Shown here: one piece after another, positions 25,139-34,687 of the stretch
Position numbering within the stretch: position 1 is the stretch's first letter
Layout of the letters: every line of letters starts with the position of its first letter
From: Gammaproteobacteria bacterium
Lineage (GTDB): Bacteria; Pseudomonadota; Gammaproteobacteria; S012-40
Direction of reading: 5' to 3'
Assembly (NCBI GenBank): GCA_027021445.1
Contig: JALUUH010000082.1
Location: 1-41,795 of the forward strand
Length of the DNA stretch: 41,795 nucleotides
Translations under genes and position numbers: made by a program
The notes under the pieces: generated by a model
The model's input: only the letters and a program-made list of their open reading frames with translations
What the model was told of the DNA's origin: nothing
The model's database searches: none

Positions 25139-27178
25139 ATGCTGGAGAGACTCTTGCGCGTTCGATTTATTGTACTATTTCTCAATATTTATTCTGCGGC
25201 ACTTTTGGCGTCTAACCCAAAGAGTGACGATGCTACACCATTCGTTTTCGAAATGGAATATGATGCAATCGTAGTTGAAGAAACCGGCCCTCCTGCTAAT
25301 CGCCAAGTAGGCGATATTTATCTAGAGAGTGAAACGGGCTTTCATTCTATTATATCCTCTGAACAATTCGAAGGGAAAATTACGGATGTAGCGCAAATAG
25401 TCGCTGAGCATTCCTCTGTACAAATTCGAGAAACAGGTGGTTTAGGTGGGTTTTCTACACTTTCATTACGTGGTTCCTCAGGCGCACGATTACCGATATA
25501 CCTTGATGGATTATTACTGAATGATAGTACTTTTGGTGGAGTCGACTTATCTGGTTTATCACTAGGGCAAATCGAACAGATAGAAATATACAGAGGCATA
25601 GTACCTATGGTTTTTTCACAGGCCTCAATCGGCGGTGCCATTAATATACGCACACGCCGAATGAATAAGCCATTAACAAAAATTTCATATGGACTTGGCT
25701 CATTTGCAACACAGAAACTTGAAGGTAGTTACTCAAGTACCCTAAGTAACTGGGATTATATGATTTCAGGAAGCTATCAACAGAGTCAGAATAATTACCC
25801 CTATCTCTTCAATAATGGTACTCAATTTAATGCAGCTGATGATTATAGAACTGAAAGAAAACATAATGCATTCGCGCAGAGTAATATAAAGTTAGTTTCT
25901 CGTTCTAAACTATCTGACGGTAATAGATCATTAATCTCTTTATCATTGATGGATAAAAGAAAAGAGCTTCCAACATGGAATAATTCACCTACCGCATCTG
26001 TCACTTTAAGCAGTTATAAGTTTGAAGGAAGTTATAAATGGTTATCTGCAATAAATGATACCACCCATGCTTCTTTAACAACAGGGTTTCGATATCATGA
26101 TGAAACATACGATGATAAGAATGCTGAACTTGGATTTAGTACACGCTATATCGAATATATAACCCAGCGTCGCTATGTGAATTTTATCGTTGAAAACTAC
26201 TGGAAAAATTATATTTTCAGTGTCAATAGTGAGATAGCGAACGATACTTTTTCGCCTACTGATTTGTTGCAAAAAAATAAATATGCAGACAGTTACCGAT
26301 GGTCTGGGAACCTGGGAGCGCAAATGCAATCATTCTATTTTAAGGATAAAGTAGTTGTAACTCCCGCTGTGCGTTTCTACAAAGATATAAGTCGGCATGC
26401 TGAAAATATATTATATGATGCTCAGTCAATAGGCAACCAACATGCGAGTGCGCAGATTGGATTGCAATGGAAGGTTTCACCTACGGTTAAACTTAAAAAT
26501 AACTATGCGCGATACTATCGAGTACCTACTTTTTATGAATTATTTGCGGACCGTGGAGTGAGTAGAGGAAATCCGGATTTAGTGCCCGAACGGGGAATAA
26601 ATATTGATGCAGGTTTTGAGTGGGGACAAAATTATAATAAGTCGAATATTAAAAAAATCTATTTTTCTAGCTCTGTCTATCAAAGTAATATAAAAGATGT
26701 TATTACTTGGATTTATAATTCACAAGGTGTTGGCTTCCCTAATAATGTATCAGAAAGTAAGATTAGAGGTTTAGAGCTGGATGTAGGATTAGAGACGGAT
26801 TCTTTTGTTCTTGATACAACCGTGAATATAGAGAACGCACTGATCATAAATAAAGCTAGTTCTGCAAATCGCAAGCAATTACCCGGACATGCTTTTTTAT
26901 CTACACGTCATTCATTCAATTATAATATAAACCCGCAATTTCAATACAAGCTAATTTTTACGACATCAATTGGAAAGTTTTATGATTCAGCGAACGTATT
27001 GCCGGTGAATGATCAATATCGAGCGGGTACTACGATTACCTGGCAGCATAAGCGGTGGCGCACAGATTTTGAAATACGCAATTTGTTTGATCAAGAATCA
27101 GAAGATTATTATTTAAACCCTTTACCGGGTAGGGCACTTTTTTTTACACTTCACTATCAGGGGAGCCCTCATAAATAG
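25139..27178 (+). CDS. btuB: TonB-dependent outer-membrane receptor, BtuB-like (vitamin B12)
   Basis: 679 residues. Signal peptide about 1-24; a TonB-box-like segment EYDAIVVEE at 40-48; the plug domain follows (VQIRETGGLGGFSTLSLRGSSGARLPIYLDGLLLND, and IEQIEIYRGIVPMVFSQASIGGAINI). The remainder is a 22-strand barrel pattern rich in aromatics, with YRVPTFYELFADRGVSRGNPDLVPE and the C-terminal DFEIRNLFDQESEDYYLNPLPGR typical of receptors. Position behind a cobalamin riboswitch and ahead of cob genes makes B12 or related corrinoids the likely substrate. It is the first gene of the operon. Confidence 0.88.
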   Translation: MLERLLRVRFIVLFLNIYSAALLASNPKSDDATPFVFEMEYDAIVVEETGPPANRQVGDIYLESETGFHSIISSEQFEGKITDVAQIVAEHSSVQIRETGGLGGFSTLSLRGSSGARLPIYLDGLLLNDSTFGGVDLSGLSLGQIEQIEIYRGIVPMVFSQASIGGAINIRTRRMNKPLTKISYGLGSFATQKLEGSYSSTLSNWDYMISGSYQQSQNNYPYLFNNGTQFNAADDYRTERKHNAFAQSNIKLVSRSKLSDGNRSLISLSLMDKRKELPTWNNSPTASVTLSSYKFEGSYKWLSAINDTTHASLTTGFRYHDETYDDKNAELGFSTRYIEYITQRRYVNFIVENYWKNYIFSVNSEIANDTFSPTDLLQKNKYADSYRWSGNLGAQMQSFYFKDKVVVTPAVRFYKDISRHAENILYDAQSIGNQHASAQIGLQWKVSPTVKLKNNYARYYRVPTFYELFADRGVSRGNPDLVPERGINIDAGFEWGQNYNKSNIKKIYFSSSVYQSNIKDVITWIYNSQGVGFPNNVSESKIRGLELDVGLETDSFVLDTTVNIENALIINKASSANRKQLPGHAFLSTRHSFNYNINPQFQYKLIFTTSIGKFYDSANVLPVNDQYRAGTTITWQHKRWRTDFEIRNLFDQESEDYYLNPLPGRALFFTLHYQGSPHK

Positions 27179-27221
27179 ATTTTATGTGGCTACTCTAACT
27201 TATTATTTCGGAGATTTATTA

Positions 27222-28406
27222 ATGTTTTCTTTTCGCTGCAAGGTTTTGTCTTTTAAAAAATATAGTATTTTTGTTATCCCATTTTTGGCAACAGGTTGTA
27301 TTCACGACAATATTTCAGATGATGGTGTTGTTGTATCAGACAATGTGGCCGTCATAACTACAATTCAAGCAGATCGCAGTGGCGGTGCACACGCACTTAT
27401 TACTGTTGATGAAGAAAGAACAGTTACTACTGAGATTCTGCCAACAAATGGGTCGGATCTTGCGATGTCAGCATCTGGTAATTCTTTTTTTCGAATAGAT
27501 CGTACGACTGCAAGTATTCAAAAATTTAATGCAGATCGTCCTGGTACTTTAGTCTCAGAATTTTCGGTAGCTGGAAATGAAGAGGCTAACCCACAAGATA
27601 TTTTGTTACTTAATGAATCGAAGGCCTATGTATTTAGAAGGGAGTCAAATTTGGTTTGGATAGTCAATCCATCTGCTACCGTTGAGGAAGACTACAAAAT
27701 TGGTGAAATAGATTTTTCCGCTTATGCTGATCCAGATGGAAATTCCGAACCCGTTTCGGGATTACTTGTGGGTGATAAGCTCTATGTAGTATTACAGAAT
27801 ATGGAGGATCAAGGAAGCTTTGTTTTTGTGCCTCATATCGCTTATGTAGCAGTTATTGATACCACTACAGATCAACAAATAGATATTGATACTTTAACAG
27901 ATGGTATTCAAGCGATTACTTTGCCGATAAAAAATCCATATTACATCGTTTACCAAGAGAGTTTAGGAAAGATTTTTGTACAAGCCGGTGGTGATACTTG
28001 GCCTGCTTTAGATTACACGGGTGGAATTGCTGTTATTGATGTCAATGATTATAGTGTAGACACTTTAATTGATGATAACGAGACGACAAATAGTATTTCA
28101 AATATTGCAATTATCTCTGACACACAAGCTTATTTTATTAGTTATAAAAATTATCAAGATAATTATTTATTTGAATTTAACCCGAGCAATGGTGATTATT
28201 TCGCGGTGTCTTTGCCCGAGTTAGATGGCAAAGATTTAGCCGATATTGAAGTCGATATTGATGGAAAATTATGGATAGCAAGTTTTGTTGAGAAAGGTAT
28301 TTATATTTTAGATCCTGCTGAAAATGAAATTGAGGGTTCGTTAATACCGACAGTATTTGGCCCAACCGATATTGAGTTTGTCGAGTTGCCACAAACACAG
28401 GAATAG
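27222..28406 (+). CDS. beta-propeller-like lipoprotein beside btuB, candidate BtuG analogue
   Basis: 394 residues from ATG 27222, chosen because GGAG at 27210-27213 is well spaced; the frame opens at 27186. The N-terminus ends in a lipobox-like LATGC (Cys26) with no Asp at +2, so an outer-membrane lipoprotein is likely. The body repeats short beta-strand units typical of YncE-like propellers (SGLLVGDKLYVVLQN; YVAVIDTTTDQQIDI; GGIAVIDVNDYSV; DTQAYFISYKNYQ; DIDGKLWIASFVEKGIYILD). In Bacteroides the seven-bladed propeller lipoprotein BtuG caps BtuB and captures B12 at the surface. Homology to BtuG is inference from fold pattern and position. It is 43 bases after btuB and 5 before btuM. Confidence 0.7.
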   Translation: MFSFRCKVLSFKKYSIFVIPFLATGCIHDNISDDGVVVSDNVAVITTIQADRSGGAHALITVDEERTVTTEILPTNGSDLAMSASGNSFFRIDRTTASIQKFNADRPGTLVSEFSVAGNEEANPQDILLLNESKAYVFRRESNLVWIVNPSATVEEDYKIGEIDFSAYADPDGNSEPVSGLLVGDKLYVVLQNMEDQGSFVFVPHIAYVAVIDTTTDQQIDIDTLTDGIQAITLPIKNPYYIVYQESLGKIFVQAGGDTWPALDYTGGIAVIDVNDYSVDTLIDDNETTNSISNIAIISDTQAYFISYKNYQDNYLFEFNPSNGDYFAVSLPELDGKDLADIEVDIDGKLWIASFVEKGIYILDPAENEIEGSLIPTVFGPTDIEFVELPQTQE

Positions 28407-28411
28407 TATAT

Positions 28412-28990
28412 ATGAATAAAATATTTTCAAAATCGATGCTGGTTTTTAGCGGGTTATTTTTTGCGATAGCAGCGACACGATATCATCACTTTGGCTCGAT
28501 TACCCATTTGCCGGATGCGTCATTGGCGGTGTTTTTTCTCGCAGGTTTTTTATTACAACAAAAAATTGTATTTCCGATTTTGCTAATGCAAGCGGGTATG
28601 ATTGATTATTTCGCTATTACGGCAGGTGGAAGTAGTGATTGGTGTGTGACTTCTGCGTATTGGTTTTTGATACCAGCATATGGATCATTATGGTTGGCAG
28701 GGCGTTGGTATGCATCCGTTCATAGAACAGAATGGAAAACTATTTTGTTATTGTTTGGTGCTTTATTCATTGGTGCAAGCTTAGCATTTCTGATTTCAAA
28801 TGGAAGCTTCTATTGGTTGTCTGGACGTTATCCTGATCCTATCTGGTCTCAATATATCGAACGTTTTGTGATGTATTATCCGTCTTATTTATCCAGTGCA
28901 TTTTTATATGTCGGATTCTTCGTTGTGTTGATGCTTGGTATCCATGCACTCAAAAGTATAAATAAATCAAAACCAGCAACCGGCGGATAA
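28412..28990 (+). CDS. btuM: BtuM-type vitamin B12 inner-membrane transporter
   Basis: 192 residues with about six hydrophobic helices. BtuM is a stand-alone relative of ECF S-components; the Thiobacillus denitrificans protein is known to bind cobalamin with a Cys ligating the cobalt (Cys80 there). Here the only Cys is C78 in SSDWCVTSAYWFLIPAYG. Other positions I recall as conserved are also present two residues earlier than in that protein: H26 (YHHFG), D65 (GMIDYF), Y83 and R151 (IERFVM). The HFGSITHLPDASLAVFFLAG block is typical. It would bring B12 across the inner membrane, since no btuCDF is in this window. It lies 5 bases from each neighbour. Confidence 0.85.
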   Translation: MNKIFSKSMLVFSGLFFAIAATRYHHFGSITHLPDASLAVFFLAGFLLQQKIVFPILLMQAGMIDYFAITAGGSSDWCVTSAYWFLIPAYGSLWLAGRWYASVHRTEWKTILLLFGALFIGASLAFLISNGSFYWLSGRYPDPIWSQYIERFVMYYPSYLSSAFLYVGFFVVLMLGIHALKSINKSKPATGG

Positions 28991-28994
28991 GTTT

Positions 28995-29597
28995 ATGGAT
29001 CAAGACGAAAAAGACAGGCATCTCAAACGAACCCAGCGCCATAAAAAAGTGGTGGATGAAAAAATATCACAAGCACAAGAAAATCGTGGCGTTATTGTGG
29101 TAAATACAGGCAACGGCAAAGGCAAAAGTTCATCTGCTTTTGGGATGGTTATACGCGCACTTGGCCATGACATGCGGGTCGGTATTGTGCAATTTATTAA
29201 AGGCGCTGCTGCAACCGGGGAAGAGACTTTTTTACGGCGTATTCCCGAAGTTGATTTTTATGTCATGGGCGAAGGTTTTACCTGGGAAACACAGGATAAA
29301 GAACGCGATATTAAAGCTGCGGAAGCCGGATGGCAAAAGTCTAAGCAATTATTGAGTTCAGATGCGTTTAAACTGGTTGTATTGGATGAAATAAACATTG
29401 CATTAAAACTGCGTTATATTGCAATTGCCGATGTGATTGAAGCATTACAACAAAGGCCGCGTGAGCAACATGTTGTATTAACGGGTCGCGCTGCTCCTGC
29501 AGAGTTATTGGCGATTGCAGACACGGTGACCGAAATGAAAATGTTAAAGCATGCTTTTCAAACAGGTGTCATGGCGCAGAAAGGTATCGAGCTTTAA
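28995..29597 (+). CDS. cobO: corrinoid adenosyltransferase
   Basis: Adds the 5'-deoxyadenosyl group from ATP to cobalt(I) corrinoids. 200 residues. The P-loop VVNTGNGKGKSSSAFG (G39-S46) and the blocks VQFIKG, VLDEINIAL and VVLTGRAAP are those of the CobA/CobO/BtuR family. The N-terminus (RHLKRTQRHKKVVDEKI) is charged, as usual. It is four bases after btuM and three before cbiB; transport and adenosylation are thus adjacent, as fits cobinamide or B12 salvage. Confidence 0.95.
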   Translation: MDQDEKDRHLKRTQRHKKVVDEKISQAQENRGVIVVNTGNGKGKSSSAFGMVIRALGHDMRVGIVQFIKGAAATGEETFLRRIPEVDFYVMGEGFTWETQDKERDIKAAEAGWQKSKQLLSSDAFKLVVLDEINIALKLRYIAIADVIEALQQRPREQHVVLTGRAAPAELLAIADTVTEMKMLKHAFQTGVMAQKGIEL

Positions 29598-29600
29598 GCA

Positions 29601-30524
29601 GTGGAAGCTTTGCTAGTTGTTTCAGCCGCGTTAATCATTGATCAATTATGCGGTGAGCCACGGCGTTTTCATCCCTTGGTGGGTTTCGGTTTTTTAGTTG
29701 CTAAGACCGAAACCCATTTTCAAAAATTCACTTCGTCATCCATCACCAAGACCCGTGCATTAGGTCTTCTAGCCGTGGGTTTGATGTTATTGCCTTTTAT
29801 CGTCATCGGCGGATTGCTATCGCCGTTTAGCATAGTTTTTGATGTTTTTATTTTGTATCTCGCTATTGGCTGGAAGAGCTTAGAAAACCACGCATTTGCG
29901 ATTTATTTGGCCTTACAAAAAAATGATTTAGCGGATGCAAGAAAAAAAACGGCAAAAATTGTGAGCCGTGACTCTCAAGACATGGATGAGGAGGCGGTGC
30001 TAAAAGCGACGCTTGAGTCTGTGTTAGAGAACGGCAACGATGCAATTTTCGCGGCGATATTCTGGTATGTTATCGCCGGGATTCCCGGCCTGATAGCCTA
30101 TCGCTTAGCCAATACCCTGGATGCAATGTGGGGGTATAAAACATCGCGTTATCTACACTTTGGCTGGGCCGCCGCCCGCTTGGATGATGTAATGAATTAT
30201 ATACCTGCGCGGTTAACCGCATTGAGCTATGCCTTAGCCGGACATTTTTCCAATGCATGGCGTTGTTGGCGCAAGCAAGCTAATCAATGTGCGAGCCCAA
30301 ATGCAGGGCCGGTCATTACATCGGGTGCGGGCAGCTTAAGGGTAATTTTAGGTGGGCCTTGCTCGTATCATGGCATATTGCAAAATAAACCGGTCTTGGG
30401 TCTTGGTGCCTCAGCAAAAAAAGAGCATATTCCTGCATCATTAAATTTGCTAAAACGAGTGATCGTGATTTGGTTGTCAGTATTGGCGGTGATTGCTTTA
30501 GTTTCTAATTATGCAATTCATTAA
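29601..30524 (+). CDS. cbiB: adenosylcobinamide-phosphate synthase
   Basis: Attaches the aminopropanol (phosphate) arm to adenosylcobyric acid in the inner membrane. 307 residues with GTG start at 29601. Blocks IIDQLCGEPRRFHPLVGFGFLV, the IVSRDSQDMDEEAVLKATLESVLENGNDAIFAAIFWY segment and ANTLDAMWGYKTSRYLHFGWAAARLDDVMNYIPARLTA are highly family-specific. Hydrophobic helices occur throughout. It is tightly packed between cobO and cobD. Confidence 0.95.
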   Translation: MEALLVVSAALIIDQLCGEPRRFHPLVGFGFLVAKTETHFQKFTSSSITKTRALGLLAVGLMLLPFIVIGGLLSPFSIVFDVFILYLAIGWKSLENHAFAIYLALQKNDLADARKKTAKIVSRDSQDMDEEAVLKATLESVLENGNDAIFAAIFWYVIAGIPGLIAYRLANTLDAMWGYKTSRYLHFGWAAARLDDVMNYIPARLTALSYALAGHFSNAWRCWRKQANQCASPNAGPVITSGAGSLRVILGGPCSYHGILQNKPVLGLGASAKKEHIPASLNLLKRVIVIWLSVLAVIALVSNYAIH

Positions 30525-30534
30525 CGAGGCTTAA

Positions 30535-31557
30535 GTGGCTTACACAGAAACCAATGGCTTAGCACATGGCGGATGTTTAAACGACGCGGTTATACAGTTC
30601 AATATCCCCTTGTCGCATTGGCTTGATTTATCGACAGGTATTAATCCAAACCCTTGGCCGGTGCCATTAATACCCCCAAGGGTTTGGTCGCGGTTACCGG
30701 AAAACAATGATGGTCTGGAGTTAGCGGCTAGCCGATATTATGGCGTCGCTAATCTATTAGCTGTTGCGGGTTCGCAATCCGCCATTCAAAGTATTCCTCG
30801 ATTATTTCAAGCAAACGGACTAAGGGAACGCCGGGTTGGAGTATTACATCCGAGTTATAACGAACACGCACATGCATGGAGAGCAGCTGGGTATCAAGTT
30901 ATATTGCTTACCGCCGCAGAGATTGATCATGAGATTGGCCATCTTGATGTACTCGTCTTAGTGAATCCAAACAACCCAACCGGCGAGTTATTCAATAAAG
31001 TGCAACTTCTTGAATGGCATAACAAGTTACAATTTCGCGGTGGAACTTTGATTATCGATGAGGCTTTTATGGATGCCTTGCTGCATTTTAGCTTAATCGA
31101 GTCAAGCAAGCTTCGAGGTTTGATTGTATTACGTTCGCTGGGAAAGTTTTTTGGAATGGCGGGGATACGGCTTGGGTTTGTATTTGCAGAGAATGTCGTG
31201 TTACAACAATTAGAGAACATGCTAGGGCCTTGGTCGATTGCGACCCCTTCGCGTTGGGTTGCCACGCAGGCATTAACGGATACCGACTGGCAAAATAGAA
31301 TACGTGTTCAGTTAGCGAAAACAAGTAAACGACTGAACACCTTATTATGCGATGGTGGTTTGATGCCTACTGGTGGGACGCATTTTTTTCAATGGCTAGT
31401 TTATAAGGACGCTAAACGGGTTTATCAGCAGCTGGCAGAGCAAGGGATATTAATACGATTATTTACACAGCCGCGTAGTCTTCGTTTTGGTTTACCCGGA
31501 ACGGAACAAGAATGGGCACGTTTAGCATCAGCCATTCAATTGCTGGAACTGAAATAA
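30535..31557 (+). CDS. cobD: L-threonine-O-3-phosphate decarboxylase
   Basis: PLP enzyme making (R)-1-amino-2-propanol phosphate for CbiB (called CobC in the aerobic pathway). 340 residues, GTG start at 30535. Fold-type I aminotransferase features: [13 protein letters not shown] near the N-terminus, [24 protein letters not shown], and the PLP lysine K204 in [16 protein letters not shown]. Its TAA stop shares bases with the ATG of cobQ (TAATG), a clear coupling signal. Confidence 0.93.
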   Translation: MAYTETNGLAHGGCLNDAVIQFNIPLSHWLDLSTGINPNPWPVPLIPPRVWSRLPENNDGLELAASRYYGVANLLAVAGSQSAIQSIPRLFQANGLRERRVGVLHPSYNEHAHAWRAAGYQVILLTAAEIDHEIGHLDVLVLVNPNNPTGELFNKVQLLEWHNKLQFRGGTLIIDEAFMDALLHFSLIESSKLRGLIVLRSLGKFFGMAGIRLGFVFAENVVLQQLENMLGPWSIATPSRWVATQALTDTDWQNRIRVQLAKTSKRLNTLLCDGGLMPTGGTHFFQWLVYKDAKRVYQQLAEQGILIRLFTQPRSLRFGLPGTEQEWARLASAIQLLELK

Positions 31558-33053
31558 TGAGTGTTGCCAAAAACTCTTATCGGCATTCATCGCTCATGGT
31601 TCAAGGAACTACATCCGATGCTGGAAAGAGCACTTTAGTGGCCGCCTTATGTCGTATTTTATACCGCCAAGGAATTTCGGTAACACCTTTTAAACCTCAG
31701 AATATGGCCCTTAATAGCGCGGTCACGATAAACAACGGCGAAATAGGGCGGGCGCAAGCGGTACAAGCACAAGCCAGCGGTTTATCACCACATACTGATA
31801 TGAATCCGGTGTTACTAAAACCGAACTCAGATACCGGTGCCCAGGTTATTGTGAATGGTCAGTCCATTGGTAACCAGGATGCTGAAACTTATCATGCGTA
31901 TAAAAAAATTGCGAAGACTGCGGTGTTCAAGGCCTATGATCGTTTGTGTCATACTTATGAAACGATTGTTATTGAAGGGGCGGGTTCACCCGCAGAAATT
32001 AATTTGAGAGCGAATGATATCGCTAATATGGGTTTTGCCGAGCAGGCTGATTGCCCGGTTATCTTAATAGCCGATATTGACAAAGGGGGGATGTTTGCAC
32101 ATCTTGTGGGCACACTCGCTTTATTGAGTGAATCTGAGCAAATACGGATAAAAGGTTTTGTGATTAATCGATTTCGGGGTGAGCTATCTTTACTGCAAGA
32201 TGGTCTGGATTGGTTAGAAAGCTATACGGCTAAGCCGGTATTAGGGGTTATTCCATATATCCATGGCTTGCACCTAGAGGCCGAAGATGCGCTGCCGCTT
32301 GCTAGCGATGATGGCGAAATAAATAAAAGCACAGAGAAGTTCAGAATTGCTGTTCCTGTTTTTCCACGCATTAGCAATCATACTGATTTTGATCCCTTGC
32401 GTTTCCATCCCGATGTGTCTTTTTGCTACATAGGGCCTGAGCAAAATATTCCACCCTGTGATTTAATTATTCTGCCCGGTAGTAAGTCGGTACGAGCAGA
32501 CCTCAGATGGCTGCGCGCGCAGGGATGGGGACAACAAATCAACAAGCATCTGCGTTATGGTGGCAAGCTCATCGGAATTTGCGGTGGTTATCAAATGCTT
32601 GGTAAGCATATTAGTGATCCCAATGGAATCGAAGGTGAGCCAGGTGTATTACATGGTTTAGGATTATTAAATATAGAAACACTCCTTGCAAAAGAAAAGC
32701 AATTAAAAAATATATCCGGTCATCTATTCTTAGAGAACGCCGCTTTTTCTGCTTATGAAATACACGCGGGTTGCACCCAAGGCGAAGATCTTAATAATCC
32801 CGTGTTACGTACACACAAGGGTAATGATGGGGCTATGAGTTCAGATAATGCCGTGTTGGGTTGTTATGCCCATGGCTTGTTTGAATCTCCACATGCTTGC
32901 AATGCTTTATTAAAATGGGCAGGGTTACAAAAAAACACAGCGGTTGATTATCAGCAACTGCGCGAAAGGCAAATTGATCGACTGGCTGATGTGGTAGAGA
33001 AAAATATTGATATGGACAATCTAATGAAAATAATGCGAAGGAAAGGCCCGTAA
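31557..33053 (+). CDS. cobQ: cobyric acid synthase
   Basis: Amidates the b, d, e and g side chains of adenosylcobyrinic acid a,c-diamide with glutamine and ATP (CbiP in Salmonella). Start at ATG 31557 ([12 protein letters not shown]), which overlaps the cobD stop; an in-frame ATG at 31512 lies inside cobD and is unlikely. 498 residues. P-loop-like [12 protein letters not shown]; the [11 protein letters not shown] block; GGMFAHLVG; and the class I amidotransferase triad Cys in [10 protein letters not shown] with a His in YAHGLFES. Its presence suggests cobyrinic diamide is made or acquired. Confidence 0.94.
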   Translation: MSVAKNSYRHSSLMVQGTTSDAGKSTLVAALCRILYRQGISVTPFKPQNMALNSAVTINNGEIGRAQAVQAQASGLSPHTDMNPVLLKPNSDTGAQVIVNGQSIGNQDAETYHAYKKIAKTAVFKAYDRLCHTYETIVIEGAGSPAEINLRANDIANMGFAEQADCPVILIADIDKGGMFAHLVGTLALLSESEQIRIKGFVINRFRGELSLLQDGLDWLESYTAKPVLGVIPYIHGLHLEAEDALPLASDDGEINKSTEKFRIAVPVFPRISNHTDFDPLRFHPDVSFCYIGPEQNIPPCDLIILPGSKSVRADLRWLRAQGWGQQINKHLRYGGKLIGICGGYQMLGKHISDPNGIEGEPGVLHGLGLLNIETLLAKEKQLKNISGHLFLENAAFSAYEIHAGCTQGEDLNNPVLRTHKGNDGAMSSDNAVLGCYAHGLFESPHACNALLKWAGLQKNTAVDYQQLRERQIDRLADVVEKNIDMDNLMKIMRRKGP

Positions 33054-33054
33054 T

Positions 33055-33588
33055 ATGAAAACATTCATACTCGGTGGCATACGTTCAGGGAAGAGTCGTT
33101 TGGCAGAAAATCTGGCGCAACAATCGAGGAAAAACCTGATTTATGTGGCGACGGCTACTGCCTCGGATCATGAAATGAAAGCACGCATAGAAAAACATCA
33201 GGCGTATCGTAATAAAGAATGGGTAGTCGTAGAAGAAGCGCATCATATTGGAAAGATTTTAAACGAGTTTTCCTCGGATAAAAACTGTCTATTAGTCGAT
33301 TGTTTAACTCTATGGATGACGAATTTATTAATGACTGAAGATGAAAATTTTTTGCAGCAGCAACGCCAGACTCTATTGAAAGCGGTATCAGAATTCAAAG
33401 GAAAATTATTTATGGTCGGCAACGAAACCAGTATGGGTATTATTCCTAATGGCGAACTAACACGTCGATTTTGTGATGAAGCAGGTATATTACATCAAGA
33501 GGTAGCCGCTTTGAGTGATAAGGTTGTGTTGACTGTTGCCGGTTTGCCATTGATATTAAAGGGGAAGCATTTACATGGAATGGCTTAA
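33055..33588 (+). CDS. cobU: adenosylcobinamide kinase / GTP:cobinamide-phosphate guanylyltransferase
   Basis: Phosphorylates adenosylcobinamide and transfers GMP to form AdoCbi-GDP. 177 residues. P-loop GGIRSGKS at 7-14; the guanylylated His is likely H48 in MKARIEKHQAYR; VDCLTLWMTNL and VGNETSMGIIP follow, all typical of CobU/CobP. It follows cobQ by one base and overlaps cobT by 14 bases. Confidence 0.95.
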   Translation: MKTFILGGIRSGKSRLAENLAQQSRKNLIYVATATASDHEMKARIEKHQAYRNKEWVVVEEAHHIGKILNEFSSDKNCLLVDCLTLWMTNLLMTEDENFLQQQRQTLLKAVSEFKGKLFMVGNETSMGIIPNGELTRRFCDEAGILHQEVAALSDKVVLTVAGLPLILKGKHLHGMA

Positions 33589-34621
33589 AGTACCAATTCA
33601 TAATCTTGATTTAGGCGCACGAGAAAATGCTAAAAACAGACAAAATAATTTAACCAAGCCACCGGGGGCGCTAGGGCGTTTAGAAACGCTCGCAATCGAA
33701 CTTGCCGCGATGCAAGGTCATGCTCGCCCTGTGGTCACCGATATTCATATTACTATATTTGCAGCCGATCATGGCATAGCTGAAGAAAATGTATCTGCAT
33801 TTCCGCAGGCGGTCACCGGCGAAATGATTCGTAATTTTTCAAGCGGTGGTGCAGCCATTAGCGTTTTAGCGCGTGCGATCAATGCTGAGCTTGAAGTGAT
33901 TAATCTTGGAACCATACAGTCTTTGGGTGCACTTGAAAATGTATCTGAATATAATCTTGGGCAAGGCTCAAATAATTTTCTCAAATATTCCGCAATGGAT
34001 GACCATCAGTTATCGCGTGCAATGAATGTTGGAAGACAAACGGCCGAACGGGTAAAGCTAAATCGCACGCATTTATTTATCGGTGGCGAAATGGGCATAG
34101 GTAACACAAGCTCTGCAACTGCGCTCGCTTGCGCAATATTAAATGTGCCGGTAGATGCTCTCGTTGGTGCGGGTACTGGTTTGAATAAGAAAGGAATACA
34201 GCACAAACAGAAAATTATTCAACAGGCTTTGGCTTTTCATGCAGCTGCGTTAAATACGCCACTGAATATCTTACAAGCGCTGGGTGGTTTTGAAATAGCC
34301 GCGCTAGTGGGGGCTTATATTGCATGTGCGCAAATGGGTATTCCGGTATTGATCGATGGATTTATCAGTACCAGTGCTGCACTCGTTGCTGATCAGATAT
34401 TACCGGGTGTTAAAGATTGGCTATTATTTTCCCATCAATCCGTCGAGCCGGGGCATGGCTTATTGCTTGAAACACTTGCAGGTCAGCCATTGCTGAGCTT
34501 GGATATGCGACTGGGAGAAGCAAGCGGCGCGGCCGTAGCCGTACCACTCATAAAACTCGCCTGTTCACTACACAATGAAATGGCCACTTTTGCAGAAGCG
34601 GGAGTATCTGAGAAATCTTAA
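33575..34621 (+). CDS. cobT: nicotinate-nucleotide:dimethylbenzimidazole phosphoribosyltransferase
   Basis: Activates the lower-ligand base as its alpha-riboside phosphate. 348 residues. Blocks LTKPPGALGRLETLA, FAADHGIAEENVSAFPQAVT, GGEMGIGNTSSATAL and the C-terminal HQSVEPGHGLLL match the family. The catalytic Glu is E315 in RLGEASGAA. No bluB or bza gene for DMB synthesis is in the window, so the base source is open. A 66-base gap separates it from cobC. Confidence 0.95.
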   Translation: MEWLKVPIHNLDLGARENAKNRQNNLTKPPGALGRLETLAIELAAMQGHARPVVTDIHITIFAADHGIAEENVSAFPQAVTGEMIRNFSSGGAAISVLARAINAELEVINLGTIQSLGALENVSEYNLGQGSNNFLKYSAMDDHQLSRAMNVGRQTAERVKLNRTHLFIGGEMGIGNTSSATALACAILNVPVDALVGAGTGLNKKGIQHKQKIIQQALAFHAAALNTPLNILQALGGFEIAALVGAYIACAQMGIPVLIDGFISTSAALVADQILPGVKDWLLFSHQSVEPGHGLLLETLAGQPLLSLDMRLGEASGAAVAVPLIKLACSLHNEMATFAEAGVSEKS

Positions 34622-34687
34622 AAAATCAAAAGCTTGTAGTGTTGGTCGTTGCTCAGGTATTAATGTGTCAAGAATTCAAGGTGGGTC

